Shown piece after piece: positions 22,418 to 30,988 of a stretch of 32,234 bases of DNA (position 1 is the stretch's first letter; every line of letters starts with the position of its first letter). A program made the position numbers and the translations under genes. The notes under the pieces are model-generated. The model had not been told where the DNA came from and searched no databases. It worked only from the letters and a program-made list of their open reading frames with translations. This DNA is from Flavobacteriales bacterium (GTDB lineage Bacteria > Bacteroidota > Bacteroidia > UBA10329). The DNA lies in the NCBI GenBank assembly GCA_021741075.1, contig JAIOYO010000032.1, positions 1 through 32,234 on the forward strand, written 5' to 3'.

Positions 22418-25400
22418 ATGCCATTTAAGATCTATCGTTCGTCCGCAGGTTCTGGAAAAACCTTCACACTTGTAAAGGAATATTTGCGCTTGGCGCTGTC
22501 TTCAGATACACCCGACCGCTACCGCGGAATACTCGCCATTACGTTTACAAACAAGGCTGCTGAGGAGATGAAATCACGGGTAATTGAAGTTTTGGCAGAA
22601 CTTTCTTCCGAGTCGGAACCAGAAAAAGAACATCCGATGGCAGAATTGCTGCGAAAAGAATTGGCAGTTTCGGAATCGGTTCTGAAGTCGCGAGCGCAAC
22701 GAACGCTCAAGCACATGCTGCATCATTATTCCGATATCAGCATCAGCACCATCGACCATTTTACGCATAATGTCATCCGCACATTTGCGCAAGATCTTGG
22801 GCTTTCCATCAATTTTGAGGTAGAACTAGACACCGAGCGCATCACGAACGCCATCGTTTCCGAACTCTTGCAGAAAATGGGTTCGGATACTGTGCTCACA
22901 AATGCGCTAATTGATGTGGTGCAATCACAAATTGATGATGAGAAAAGTTGGTCTATTGACGAACTGCTGAAAAAGTTTGCCCTTACATTATTCAACGAAG
23001 AAAGTCGTTTTCACTTAGAGAAGCTGAAAAATATCGACCTCAAGGAATTCAATCAACTCCGCCAAAAACTACGGAATGAGTTGCGAGAAACAGCCGAGCA
23101 ATTGAAAGTGAGCGGCAAGGAATTCAACCAATTATTAAAGAATAATGGATTGGAAGCAGGACATTTTGCGGGTGGCTCCACTGGCATTTCTAACTTCTTC
23201 AAAAAACTGTCGGACGGGAAATTTGACCCTCCAACTGCAACAGTTCTGAAAAACATTGAGGCCGACAAATGGCATGGTTCCAAGGCCAAGGCGAGTGAAA
23301 AAAGTGCCATTGATGGCTTGAAGTCGCAGATTCTTGAACGTTACAATCAAGCCTTGGACAAGATTCGCGCATTGATTTATTATGAAATTGTCTTCAATCA
23401 GATTTATGGTGTTGCGCTGTTGGATGAAATGCAGCGCATTCAGCGGCAATTGCAAGAAGATGAGGAATTATTGCATATCGGTGAATTCAACCATTTGGTC
23501 AGCAATGTGGTAATGACCGAAACTGCTCCATTCATTTACGAACGAATTGGGCATCGATACAAGCATTTTTTGGTGGATGAGTTTCAGGACACAAGCGTTT
23601 TGCAGTGGTTCAATTTGTTGCCGCTAATTGATGAAAGCCTTGCACACGATAACCTTTGCTTGGTTGTGGGAGATGCCAAACAGAGCATTTACCGTTGGCG
23701 TGGTGGCGATGTACAGCAATTTGTGGAACTTCCAGACATCCACAGAACGGAATATTTACAAGAACAGTTTGAACTCAATCCTGAAACAGGAACCTTAATT
23801 GCTCAGCGCGAAGTGGCATTGAAATCCAATGCGCAGATTGAAAACTTAGACCACAATTACCGTTCGAGCTCAACCGTGGTCAACTTCAACAACAGCCTTT
23901 TTTCCGCACTGAAACCAGCGATGCCAGAGGCACTTCAGAAAATGTATGACGGAAACGAGCAGAAACCGTTCAGCAAAAAGGAAGGCTTGGTTGCTGCCAA
24001 ATTCTTCCGCCAAGAAGACAACGAACGCACGTGGCCAGAATATGATGAGTTGGTTCTGGAGCAACTTCAAGAATGGGTAAAAGAATGTATTGCTGATGGT
24101 TTCGCCCCTGGCGATATTGCCATTATTTGTCGCGCGAATAAGGACTTGGTAAAAACCGCACAGTTCCTTATTGAGAACGGATTGAAGGTAGTTTCTAACG
24201 AATCGTTGCTAATAAATAGCTCACCCATGGTTCGGCTGTTAGTCAATTTGGCAACCTTCATTTCTGCACCAGACGACCGCATCAATATTGCCGAAATGAT
24301 GCAGCATTTGGGAATGGTTCGTAATGAGACGGAACTCACATCGGAGCGATTGATGCAGATGAACCAAAAAGACGGAAAGACTGCCGTTCTCTCCTTATTA
24401 AATGAACTGTACCCAAATCTAAATTGGAATCAACTCAAACAAGGGTCTTTGTTTGGGGTGTTTGAACACCTGAAATACGCACTTTTTGAAGATGAGCAAG
24501 ATGCGTACCTCACGTTTTTCATGGATGAGGTGCTGAGTTTTGGAAAATCAAAGACCAACGATTTAGCTTCATTTCTAACCAATTGGCTAGAGAAACGCGG
24601 CAAGCTTTCTATTGCGCTTTCAGAAAATTCAGAAGCCATCCGTTTGCTTACCATTCATAAAAGCAAGGGATTGGAATTTCCTGTGGTTATGCATCCGTTT
24701 GCAGATTACAAGGACGAATCAACAGGGAATTCTATTTGGGTTTATGCCGATGACGAGAAACTGAAACCGCTTGACCGATTACGTATTTCAACCACAGAGA
24801 AGCTGACCGAAACACCATTCTCATCAAATTATGAGCACGAAAAGTCGCTTGGCGCCATGGATATGTTCAACATGCTTTATGTGGCATTAACACGCCCAGT
24901 AAACCGACTTTACGTAAGCGGAAAATTGAAAAAGGATAATGCTACGGACCCATCTCCTTCCACGGCTATACAATTTGTGTTTGAGCATTTAACCACGCTT
25001 GAGCCAACCGTATTGGAAGAACTTTCTTTTACAACTGGAGTACGTGCTAAAATTGAGCAAGAGAAGAAACTGAACAATGGCTTTCAGACCAAAGCGGTTG
25101 GCAATCCATTCTGGAAACAGCGCATCAGCATTTCCAGACCATCAAAAGACCGTTGGAAAACAACTAATCCGAATGATGCACGGAATCTTGGAATACTCAT
25201 TCATGAAGCGATGGCGAATATCAAAACCTCAAAAGACGTTGACTCAGCTTTATCGCTACTTGTAGAAGACGGAAGAATCAGCGTTTCGGAAACTGAATCG
25301 CTGGCTGCTAAGATTCGACACTTGATGGAAAAAGATGAGCTTTCCGCCCTTTATTCTGAAGGAAAACAGATTAGAAATGAAGCAGATATTCAACTGAACA

Positions 25401-25597
25401 ACGGAAAATGGGTTCGCCCCGACCGTGTTGTGTTCTCAGAAGAACAAGCGTGGGTTTTAGATTACAAAACGGGCGAAGAATTAAGTAAGCATCATCAGCA
25501 AATGACAACTTACAAGGAAGCGATGCACGAATTAGGGTTTAAACAAGTGGAAGGACTTCTGGTTTATTTGGATGAAGAACGAATCGTTACCGTTTGA
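22418..25597 (+). CDS. UvrD/RecB-like helicase with C-terminal PD-(D/E)XK nuclease
   Basis: A 1059-residue superfamily 1A helicase-nuclease. Walker A SSAGSGKT (8-15), the Ia motif AITFTNKAAEEMKSR and Walker B VDEFQD (Asp387) are present, as are GDAKQSIYRWRGGDVQQF and TIHKSKGLEFPVV. The C-terminus has a nuclease core: Asp1002 in VRPDRVVF and Asp1015/Lys1017 in VLDYKTG. This is the AddA/RecB layout, expected to process double-strand breaks. The start is ATG 22418; the open frame reaches 22337, but the extra residues are poor and overlap the ettA promoter. The AddB-like partner that often accompanies this gene is not beside it. It is probably housekeeping, not part of the AAA/DUF3226 pair. Confidence 0.93.
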   Translation: MPFKIYRSSAGSGKTFTLVKEYLRLALSSDTPDRYRGILAITFTNKAAEEMKSRVIEVLAELSSESEPEKEHPMAELLRKELAVSESVLKSRAQRTLKHMLHHYSDISISTIDHFTHNVIRTFAQDLGLSINFEVELDTERITNAIVSELLQKMGSDTVLTNALIDVVQSQIDDEKSWSIDELLKKFALTLFNEESRFHLEKLKNIDLKEFNQLRQKLRNELRETAEQLKVSGKEFNQLLKNNGLEAGHFAGGSTGISNFFKKLSDGKFDPPTATVLKNIEADKWHGSKAKASEKSAIDGLKSQILERYNQALDKIRALIYYEIVFNQIYGVALLDEMQRIQRQLQEDEELLHIGEFNHLVSNVVMTETAPFIYERIGHRYKHFLVDEFQDTSVLQWFNLLPLIDESLAHDNLCLVVGDAKQSIYRWRGGDVQQFVELPDIHRTEYLQEQFELNPETGTLIAQREVALKSNAQIENLDHNYRSSSTVVNFNNSLFSALKPAMPEALQKMYDGNEQKPFSKKEGLVAAKFFRQEDNERTWPEYDELVLEQLQEWVKECIADGFAPGDIAIICRANKDLVKTAQFLIENGLKVVSNESLLINSSPMVRLLVNLATFISAPDDRINIAEMMQHLGMVRNETELTSERLMQMNQKDGKTAVLSLLNELYPNLNWNQLKQGSLFGVFEHLKYALFEDEQDAYLTFFMDEVLSFGKSKTNDLASFLTNWLEKRGKLSIALSENSEAIRLLTIHKSKGLEFPVVMHPFADYKDESTGNSIWVYADDEKLKPLDRLRISTTEKLTETPFSSNYEHEKSLGAMDMFNMLYVALTRPVNRLYVSGKLKKDNATDPSPSTAIQFVFEHLTTLEPTVLEELSFTTGVRAKIEQEKKLNNGFQTKAVGNPFWKQRISISRPSKDRWKTTNPNDARNLGILIHEAMANIKTSKDVDSALSLLVEDGRISVSETESLAAKIRHLMEKDELSALYSEGKQIRNEADIQLNNGKWVRPDRVVFSEEQAWVLDYKTGEELSKHHQQMTTYKEAMHELGFKQVEGLLVYLDEERIVTV

Positions 25598-25624
25598 AAA
25601 AAACCTTGCTTAACTTTCAAACAA

Positions 25625-25659
25625 AAAAGCGTTCCACCTTTCGATAGAACGCTTTTCTT
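25625..25659 (+). terminator. Bidirectional hairpin terminator
   Basis: AAAAGCGTTC and GAACGCTTTT form a perfect 10-bp stem with a 12-nt loop, followed by a T-rich run on the plus strand (TTTTCTT) and, read in reverse, by T-rich sequence too. It lies between two convergent genes and should end both. Confidence 0.8.
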
Positions 25660-25674
25660 AGAAACCCGCTGAAG

Positions 25675-26313
25675 TTATTTTATTCTGTAAATGGCACTTA
25701 GACCAATAAACGATTTATAGTCTTGAAGCCCAATGTTCAGGGCCTTAGAACGTGGATCATTATCCGTAATTCCGTCTAAACTGAACTGAAAATGACCTTC
25801 TAGACCAAAACGTTTCTTCTTTCCTAAGTATCCGCCTAATTCAATGCGAGGCCCCCACTGTAACCGGTGAACGTTGTAATTCCATTCTAGGTCGAAGTCG
25901 CCTCTTTCCGTATTTGTAACAGAACCCTTATTGTTGATTAACTGATAACCTACAAAAGGGCTAATACCGATATAGAACGTATTTCGCTTTGCTGGTATAA
26001 ACTCAATGTTCATGATAAGGTTGAAGTGACCTTCTGAAATAAGACTTTTTTCAACATTTGAGGTGGGAAACCACTCTTTGTATGGCGTAAAGAAGTACAT
26101 CAACTGTACTCCAGGTCCTATCCTCACCCAGCTTTTTCTGAGTAAGAAATAGTTGACATTTAGCTCAAAGCCTTGGTTGTATATCTCAGGAAGATTCCAA
26201 CCAACTTTTGCCGTTAGTTTCGGGTTTACTTTGGTGGAATCCTGTTGCGCAATGGCCATACTGGCAACACAACTAAATAAGAGTACCGGGATGATTTTTT
26301 TAATTGAATACAT
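25675..26313 (-). CDS. Outer-membrane beta-barrel protein, hypothetical
   Basis: A 212-residue protein with a signal peptide (1-22, ASMAIAQ) and alternating hydrophobic/polar strands (FNLIMNIEFIPA, NTFYIGISPFVGYQL, FIGLSAIYRIK) ending in an aromatic-rich strand, as expected for an OmpA/PorT-like eight-stranded barrel. I do not recognise a narrower family. It starts inside the end of the esterase gene (14-nt overlap), so the two are coupled and probably act together at the outer membrane. It is the last gene of the kinase/regulator/esterase/barrel unit. Confidence 0.82.
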   Translation of the reverse strand: MYSIKKIIPVLLFSCVASMAIAQQDSTKVNPKLTAKVGWNLPEIYNQGFELNVNYFLLRKSWVRIGPGVQLMYFFTPYKEWFPTSNVEKSLISEGHFNLIMNIEFIPAKRNTFYIGISPFVGYQLINNKGSVTNTERGDFDLEWNYNVHRLQWGPRIELGGYLGKKKRFGLEGHFQFSLDGITDNDPRSKALNIGLQDYKSFIGLSAIYRIK

Positions 26314-27148
26314 GGCGAAGTCCGTTTTTAAATGATGGATAAGGGTCTGTTCCGTGTGTTTTTGGATAGGTTTCGAAGGCGATGTTCATGTTCGGATAAT
26401 TGCGGCTATCAATGCGATTAAAGAGTTCTTGGTGCATAATGGTAGCGGAACCTACAAGCGTACCGCAGCCTATAAAAAGGTCTTGGTCAATGTCGGATAC
26501 CTGCGTAGATATCGCCTCTTCCAACACAAAAAGTTCATTATCGCCCAATCCGATGCTACCACTTGCAGCAATTCGCTTTTGGAAAAATGGTTCAGTCGGA
26601 TTATCAAAGAGCGAATAGAGCGCAAAGAATCCGCCTAAGGAATGACCAATCAGTACCCGTTGAGTTGTATCAATCATATAGTTAGCTTCAATATTCGGCA
26701 CAAGCTCCTCGGTTAAGAAGCCATAAAACGCTGGTCCAACTCTCGAGTCTTCTTCGTGGAGAACAGGATATATGAGGTCATCGGCACGGTCATAAACTCC
26801 GGTGCCCGAAACATAGTCGATTGAAACCATCAGACATTTGGGGATGGTTCCTTCTTCGCTTAACTCTGCCAATAGTTCCGCACCCATATCGTGGTACCAG
26901 AAACCATCCAACATAACCACAATCGGAACGGGTGTAGTAGGAAACGAGGCGTCTGGATAGAAAACATCAATCTTATAGGCTGTTTCTGTGTTGGCAGAAG
27001 TAGTTTCAAAAGATGTTGTAACTCCAAAGTCTGCAGGGTCTTTTGTGCAGCTCTGAAAGAGCAGCATAAGTAGCAGTAACTGTGCTATTGTGTACTTGAT
27101 TTTGGACAGTTCTCGTTGCCGAGAAGTGAATTTTAGGTTCATTCTCAT
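26300..27148 (-). CDS. Lipoprotein esterase, alpha/beta-hydrolase of the esterase D family
   Basis: A 282-residue protein. A long basic N-terminus and a hydrophobic core end in the lipobox FQSC (Cys34), so it is probably lipid-anchored in the envelope. The alpha/beta-hydrolase fold has IGHSLGGFFALYSLF with nucleophile Ser170 in GHSLGG, the strand VPIVVMLDGFWYHD, and a C-terminal His265 in the KTHGTDPYPSF motif as candidate catalytic histidine. It belongs to the putative-esterase family that includes enterochelin esterase and S-formylglutathione hydrolase; the substrate is unknown. It lies 27 nt after the LytTR regulator gene and overlaps the barrel gene. Confidence 0.88.
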   Translation of the reverse strand: MRMNLKFTSRQRELSKIKYTIAQLLLLMLLFQSCTKDPADFGVTTSFETTSANTETAYKIDVFYPDASFPTTPVPIVVMLDGFWYHDMGAELLAELSEEGTIPKCLMVSIDYVSGTGVYDRADDLIYPVLHEEDSRVGPAFYGFLTEELVPNIEANYMIDTTQRVLIGHSLGGFFALYSLFDNPTEPFFQKRIAASGSIGLGDNELFVLEEAISTQVSDIDQDLFIGCGTLVGSATIMHQELFNRIDSRNYPNMNIAFETYPKTHGTDPYPSFKNGLRHVFN

Positions 27149-27175
27149 GATGTTTGTTTTGTGATTATTTGCTTG

Positions 27176-27862
27176 TTATTCTTTGCTTATTCCGAAGAAT
27201 GCTTTTGTCGATTCTTGGAATTTTCTGCCAATGGGCACTTCACTTTTACCAAGTAGAATTCGTGTTGGTTCAACAGCAGTAACCTTGTTCTTGGCCACAA
27301 TGAAAGAACGGTGTACCCGAACAAAATCGTTTGGGCTTAACAGTTCTTCCATTTTTGAAATGGGGATGTATATATCGTCCGAATGCTGTTCGCTTACAAC
27401 ATTGGTGTAGTTTCCTTTTGCCTCTAGGTAAACGATACGCTCCAAAGCCAGTCGATGCAGCTTTGCACCAGTTCGAACTACCAAATGACCATCATTACTG
27501 GTTTCGGTAGTCGACTCCATTGCCTTGTTTACTGCCTTTACAAATCGGTTAAACGAGAAGGGTTTGAGCAAGTAATCGCACACATTCAGCTCAAAGGCTT
27601 GGACGGCATATTCAGAATATGCCGTGGTGAGGATAACCTGCGGTTGGTGTTTAAGCGTACCCAATAATTCCAATCCGCTCATAACAGGCATGTTGATATC
27701 TAGGAATAGAACATCTACTGATTTTGTTCTAAGAATTTCCAGCGCTTTCATCGCATTTTCGCAAGAGCCGACCAATTCCAGTTCGGGCATTTTAGCGCAA
27801 TAGGCTTCCAATATGCTTCGAGCAATCGGTTCGTCATCCACTATGAGGCAGCGCATACTCAT
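27176..27862 (-). CDS. LytTR-family response regulator
   Basis: A 228-residue two-component regulator. The N-terminal receiver has the acidic pair DD (9-10), phosphoacceptor Asp55 (FLDINMPVMSG), Thr in TTAYSEYA and Lys in LLKPF. The C-terminal LytTR DNA-binding domain covers about 125-225 (IVYLEAKGNYTNVV, FVRVHRSFIVAK). Such regulators bind direct repeats upstream of target promoters. It overlaps the kinase gene by 4 nt (ATGA) and precedes the esterase gene by 27 nt. Confidence 0.95.
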   Translation of the reverse strand: MSMRCLIVDDEPIARSILEAYCAKMPELELVGSCENAMKALEILRTKSVDVLFLDINMPVMSGLELLGTLKHQPQVILTTAYSEYAVQAFELNVCDYLLKPFSFNRFVKAVNKAMESTTETSNDGHLVVRTGAKLHRLALERIVYLEAKGNYTNVVSEQHSDDIYIPISKMEELLSPNDFVRVHRSFIVAKNKVTAVEPTRILLGKSEVPIGRKFQESTKAFFGISKE

Positions 27863-28854
27863 ATCAGTTCAATTTCGAGTTTAACGAGGTAGTTTCCATC
27901 CTCTTTTCGGACACTTAATTGGTGCTTTTGAGGATAAAGCAACTGCAAACGTTTGTTGGTGTTCTCTAATCCGAAACCGCCATTGTCATTATTAGTGGTT
28001 TCTGCTGAAGAATTTGACAACTCAAAGTTTAGTGTAGTACCATTCCAATCAACACTTCCTTCTATGTTTCTGTTGGGCGCATTCTTAGAATGCTTGAATG
28101 CGTTCTCTACAAAGGTGATGAGCAACAGTGGTCCGATGGTGATGTTTTGCGGAACCGGAGATGTTGGAAAAGTGATATTGACCGTATCTGGCTTGTCCAT
28201 TCGCATTTTCTCCAGAGCGATATAGTTACTGAGGTAGTCCAATTCGTTTTGCAGTGGAACATTATTCTCCTTTGCCTCATAAATGGAGTATCTCAATAGC
28301 TCGGACAAACGAATCATCCTATCGGGTAATTCATCACTTTTTGCCACTGCCAATCCGTAGAGGTTATTAAGTGTATTGAATAGGAAATGAGGTGATACTT
28401 GCGCACGGAGTTGCTCCAATTCCATCTTTAAATGGGCAGATTTCAGCTCTTGTTCGTGTTGCAAATGCACATGCAGGTCTTTTGCAAATTTCAACGAGAC
28501 CAAAAGCACACCGACAAACAATGTAACAGGGAAGAAGTTAAGCCATGAAACTTGAGGATAGCTTGCAACCATGACCAAATATTGGATGTACGCCCCGAGG
28601 GAAGCGGATGCTAAAATTCCAATGGGGACAAGCCAAAGTAGGCTCAGCTTTTTCGACAATTGGTATGTCGAGTAACTTCCGTAACCAGAAGTCAGGTATG
28701 ATACGCAAACCATCAAAAATGATTGCACCCCGTTCTTCATTTGAAAATCATGTCCAAGACCGAAAAAGCCAAAGAATGCCGTCCAAAAAAGCAGGTGCAA
28801 CACCCAACTTCGGGTGGTTAAAAAGGAAGAAACAAGTCTGAATGCCTTATCCAT
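27859..28854 (-). CDS. LytS-like sensor histidine kinase
   Basis: A 331-residue membrane kinase with about four N-terminal helices (18-37, 45-65, 73-98 and 105-125), a coiled-coil linker and a His_kinase domain. The phosphoacceptor His156 is in VSPHFLFNTLNNLY, the N-box is FVENAFKHS (249-257) and the G-box is GGFGLENTNKRL (292-303). No separate ligand-binding domain is seen, so sensing must involve the membrane segment. It phosphorylates the LytTR regulator in the next gene. Confidence 0.94.
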   Translation of the reverse strand: MDKAFRLVSSFLTTRSWVLHLLFWTAFFGFFGLGHDFQMKNGVQSFLMVCVSYLTSGYGSYSTYQLSKKLSLLWLVPIGILASASLGAYIQYLVMVASYPQVSWLNFFPVTLFVGVLLVSLKFAKDLHVHLQHEQELKSAHLKMELEQLRAQVSPHFLFNTLNNLYGLAVAKSDELPDRMIRLSELLRYSIYEAKENNVPLQNELDYLSNYIALEKMRMDKPDTVNITFPTSPVPQNITIGPLLLITFVENAFKHSKNAPNRNIEGSVDWNGTTLNFELSNSSAETTNNDNGGFGLENTNKRLQLLYPQKHQLSVRKEDGNYLVKLEIELI

Positions 28855-28986
28855 GCCGTAAAGTAAACGGCTATACTCCGAGTTATTACACGCCTATGAC
28901 GAAAAACGGTCTGGTATGACAGACAACTTGTTAACGATTAGTATAGTTGTTTCGAAAATCAAATACCCGGCACCAGAAATGTTTGC

Positions 28987-28994
28987 CAACTTTG
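28987..28994 (+). promoter_or_regulatory. Probable -7 promoter element (CAACTTTG) of the TPR gene
   Basis: CAACTTTG matches TAnnTTTG at five of six defined bases and ends 4 nt before the ATG at 28999. No -33 element is visible at the usual spacing. It would give an almost leaderless transcript. Confidence 0.4.
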
Positions 28995-28998
28995 CAGC

Positions 28999-29682
28999 AT
29001 GAAAGGCGATAATCAAATCGAAGAAGGAAAAAAACTTCTACAGAAAGGTGAAATTGAATCTGCTCTCAAGCATTTTCAGTTAGCGATGGATGCCAATCCT
29101 GTCAATCATTTAGCAATATATTATGTGGCGCTAAGCCATTTGAAGTTGGATAAAATTCCGATGGCACTTATTGAGTTTGACCGGGCATTGGAATTATCTC
29201 CCAATAATGTGATGTATTTGAGCGACCGAGCGGTAACCAAACTTAGGTTAAAAGACGAACAAGGCTCTATGTCAGATTTGAATAAGTGCGTTGAATTAGA
29301 CCCGAAATACAGCTATCGTTATTCATTGCGGGCGTTTATTAGAAACGGATTTGGAGACATTGAAGGCGCAATTGCTGATTACAAAATAGCGATTGAATTG
29401 GATCCGGAAGATCCTATTGCTATCAACAATTTAGGAATGTGCGAAGAAGCGCAAGGCTACAAAAGTTCTGCTCAGCGCAGGTTTGAACAAGCTGATAAAT
29501 TATCTGGGTTAGCACCTAAAAAAGACGAACACACCATTCCGCTTAAATCGGAGAAACGAGAAATTAAGGAAGAAAAACCAACGTATTGGAACACCATTCG
29601 TTCGGTTTTCACGGACAACAATCAGCGTTCAGAATTTCTGCGTTTTACAGGAAATCTCCTTAAAGGAAAATCCAAACAATGA
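28999..29682 (+). CDS. TPR-repeat protein
   Basis: A 227-residue soluble protein with about four tetratricopeptide repeats at 5-165 (LLQKGEIESALKHFQLAMDA, DKIPMALIEFDRALELSPNN, DIEGAIADYKIAIELDPEDP), followed by a charged tail ending in LLKGKSKQ. No signal peptide or membrane helix is seen. TPR proteins act as interaction scaffolds; its partner is unknown. It overlaps the next gene by 4 nt (ATGA), which hints that the small membrane protein is the partner. Confidence 0.88.
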   Translation: MKGDNQIEEGKKLLQKGEIESALKHFQLAMDANPVNHLAIYYVALSHLKLDKIPMALIEFDRALELSPNNVMYLSDRAVTKLRLKDEQGSMSDLNKCVELDPKYSYRYSLRAFIRNGFGDIEGAIADYKIAIELDPEDPIAINNLGMCEEAQGYKSSAQRRFEQADKLSGLAPKKDEHTIPLKSEKREIKEEKPTYWNTIRSVFTDNNQRSEFLRFTGNLLKGKSKQ

Positions 29683-30023
29683 ACTTTTTACACCGATTCA
29701 AATTCTTCGCAATAGGCGTTGGATTGGGCTGCCTTATCGTGTACGCGCTTCTCATCCGCGACCGCGATTTCCCAGCTTGGTTGCCAGGAGACCGCGTTCT
29801 TGAAGAATTGGCCGTTGATTCGGTAATTATTGGAACCGACATTCAACTTCCTTTCGCAGACTCACTTTTGATAGAACACATCTTGAGTTCAGATGTGCTA
29901 TTTGACGAAAGCAAAGTCCGAGACATGGCATGCCGCGAATATCAATTGGAATCCGACACAGAACGCATGCGCTTTAAGATTTGCAACAAACAAATTCGGC
30001 TCTATCAATTCGAACCGAAATAG
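29679..30023 (+). CDS. Small membrane-anchored hypothetical protein
   Basis: A 114-residue protein with one N-terminal membrane helix (about 8-27, FFAIGVGLGCLIVYALLI) and a soluble part with FPAWLPGDRVLEEL and two cysteines (CREY and CNKQ) near the end. I recall similar short proteins in other Bacteroidota but no named family. Translation is coupled to the TPR gene by an ATGA overlap. Its stop lies 6 nt from the stop of the convergent next gene, with no terminator visible between. Confidence 0.78.
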   Translation: MNFLHRFKFFAIGVGLGCLIVYALLIRDRDFPAWLPGDRVLEELAVDSVIIGTDIQLPFADSLLIEHILSSDVLFDESKVRDMACREYQLESDTERMRFKICNKQIRLYQFEPK

Positions 30024-30029
30024 CTTCCA

Positions 30030-30782
30030 TTACTTCAAGGATTCAGCTTTCGCTTTCACCTTTTCGCTTTCGGGGAAGAACTTTAAGCCCCAATTGATGG
30101 TTTTCTTAGCGGAATCAGCATAATTCTGCTCAAGCATTACATCTGTCCATTGAATCAATCCGTCCTCCAAAACAGGCGCAGACGCCTTGCTTGGTCGATA
30201 TTTTGGGTTTTCGTAGGCTGGAATAAGTCCGTTCATGGCCTCAGCAATGTCACGATCTGCTTGTCCGGTATTTCGGTTTTTGTATTCCAAAACACCTTTA
30301 AAGAACAGAAGATTGTAATCGTCTGGTATTGCTTTGGTCATGTACTTGTAAGACGAAACGGCATTACGTAACTTCTTAGGATCATCAATCCATTGTGCTG
30401 CATCAGCTATTCCTGCTTTTGCCAAATCATTAAAGAAATCGGCATTGTCACTTATCCAAACTCCTTCCTTATCCTTCTTGTCAATTTTGGAAGCATACTT
30501 CATGGCATCTTGTAGCGCTTTCGGGTATTCTTCCTCCATTTTCTCATCGTTCATTTGGCTGATTTCGTACCAGGCCATTGCAATGTAGAGGTAAATTTCA
30601 GGGTCGCTTTTGTACTCATCTTTTTCAATCATACTCATTCCTTTGTAGGCCACATCCTCATACTTTTCTTCAACAAAAAGCTTTTCGAGTTTAACATTCA
30701 TTCCCCCAACAACTTGGGCAGAAACAGATGATGAGATGATTAATGCGAAAAATAGTGGAGCAATTCGATTCAAAATATTCAT
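30030..30782 (-). CDS. Secreted TPR-like hypothetical protein
   Basis: A 250-residue protein with a signal peptide (MNILNR...SSSVSAQ) and a mostly helical mature part with TPR-like pairs (KYEDVAYKGMSMIEKDEY, IYLYIAMAWYEI, YNLLFFKGVLEYKNRNTG, NYADSAKKTINWGLKFFP). An ATG at 30806 would add eight residues, but a -7 element (TACTTTCG, 30811-30818) ends only 4 nt before it, so transcription would begin about there. The ATG at 30782 then has a normal leader and a better signal peptide. Function is unknown; it probably works in the periplasm. Confidence 0.85.
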   Translation of the reverse strand: MNILNRIAPLFFALIISSSVSAQVVGGMNVKLEKLFVEEKYEDVAYKGMSMIEKDEYKSDPEIYLYIAMAWYEISQMNDEKMEEEYPKALQDAMKYASKIDKKDKEGVWISDNADFFNDLAKAGIADAAQWIDDPKKLRNAVSSYKYMTKAIPDDYNLLFFKGVLEYKNRNTGQADRDIAEAMNGLIPAYENPKYRPSKASAPVLEDGLIQWTDVMLEQNYADSAKKTINWGLKFFPESEKVKAKAESLK

Positions 30783-30810
30783 AATGGTATTTGTAGTTTT
30801 TGACATGCCA

Positions 30811-30842
30811 CGAAAGTAAGCAACTATCGTGCGAAAGTCGAA
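30811..30842 (-). promoter_or_regulatory. Promoter of the secreted TPR-like gene
   Basis: On the minus strand TTCG (30839-30842), a 20-nt spacer and TACTTTCG (30811-30818) resemble the -33/-7 pair. It supports the start at 30782 rather than 30806. Confidence 0.45.
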
Positions 30843-30988
30843 ATTGAAGCTAATAACCTCTCAAAACTTGCGAAATTCATTACGTAAGACAATGACTCGA
30901 GAAAACATCCGTTTACAATTTTGAAACATGGGTCAAACTCCGAATTCGTTGATTTATCTTACCTTCAAACCCTTAAAAATCCATAAAT

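Noticed and set aside
19542..25597. Gabija-like system made of the AAA/Toprim pair and the UvrD-like helicase
   Set aside because: The helicase is divergent, lies behind ettA with its own promoter region and has a RecB-type nuclease domain. Gabija has a single-chain OLD-like protein directly beside a smaller helicase.
30783..30806. Upstream ATG at 30806 as start of the secreted TPR-like protein
   Set aside because: The promoter's -7 element ends 4 nt before it, and the downstream ATG gives a better signal peptide and a normal leader.
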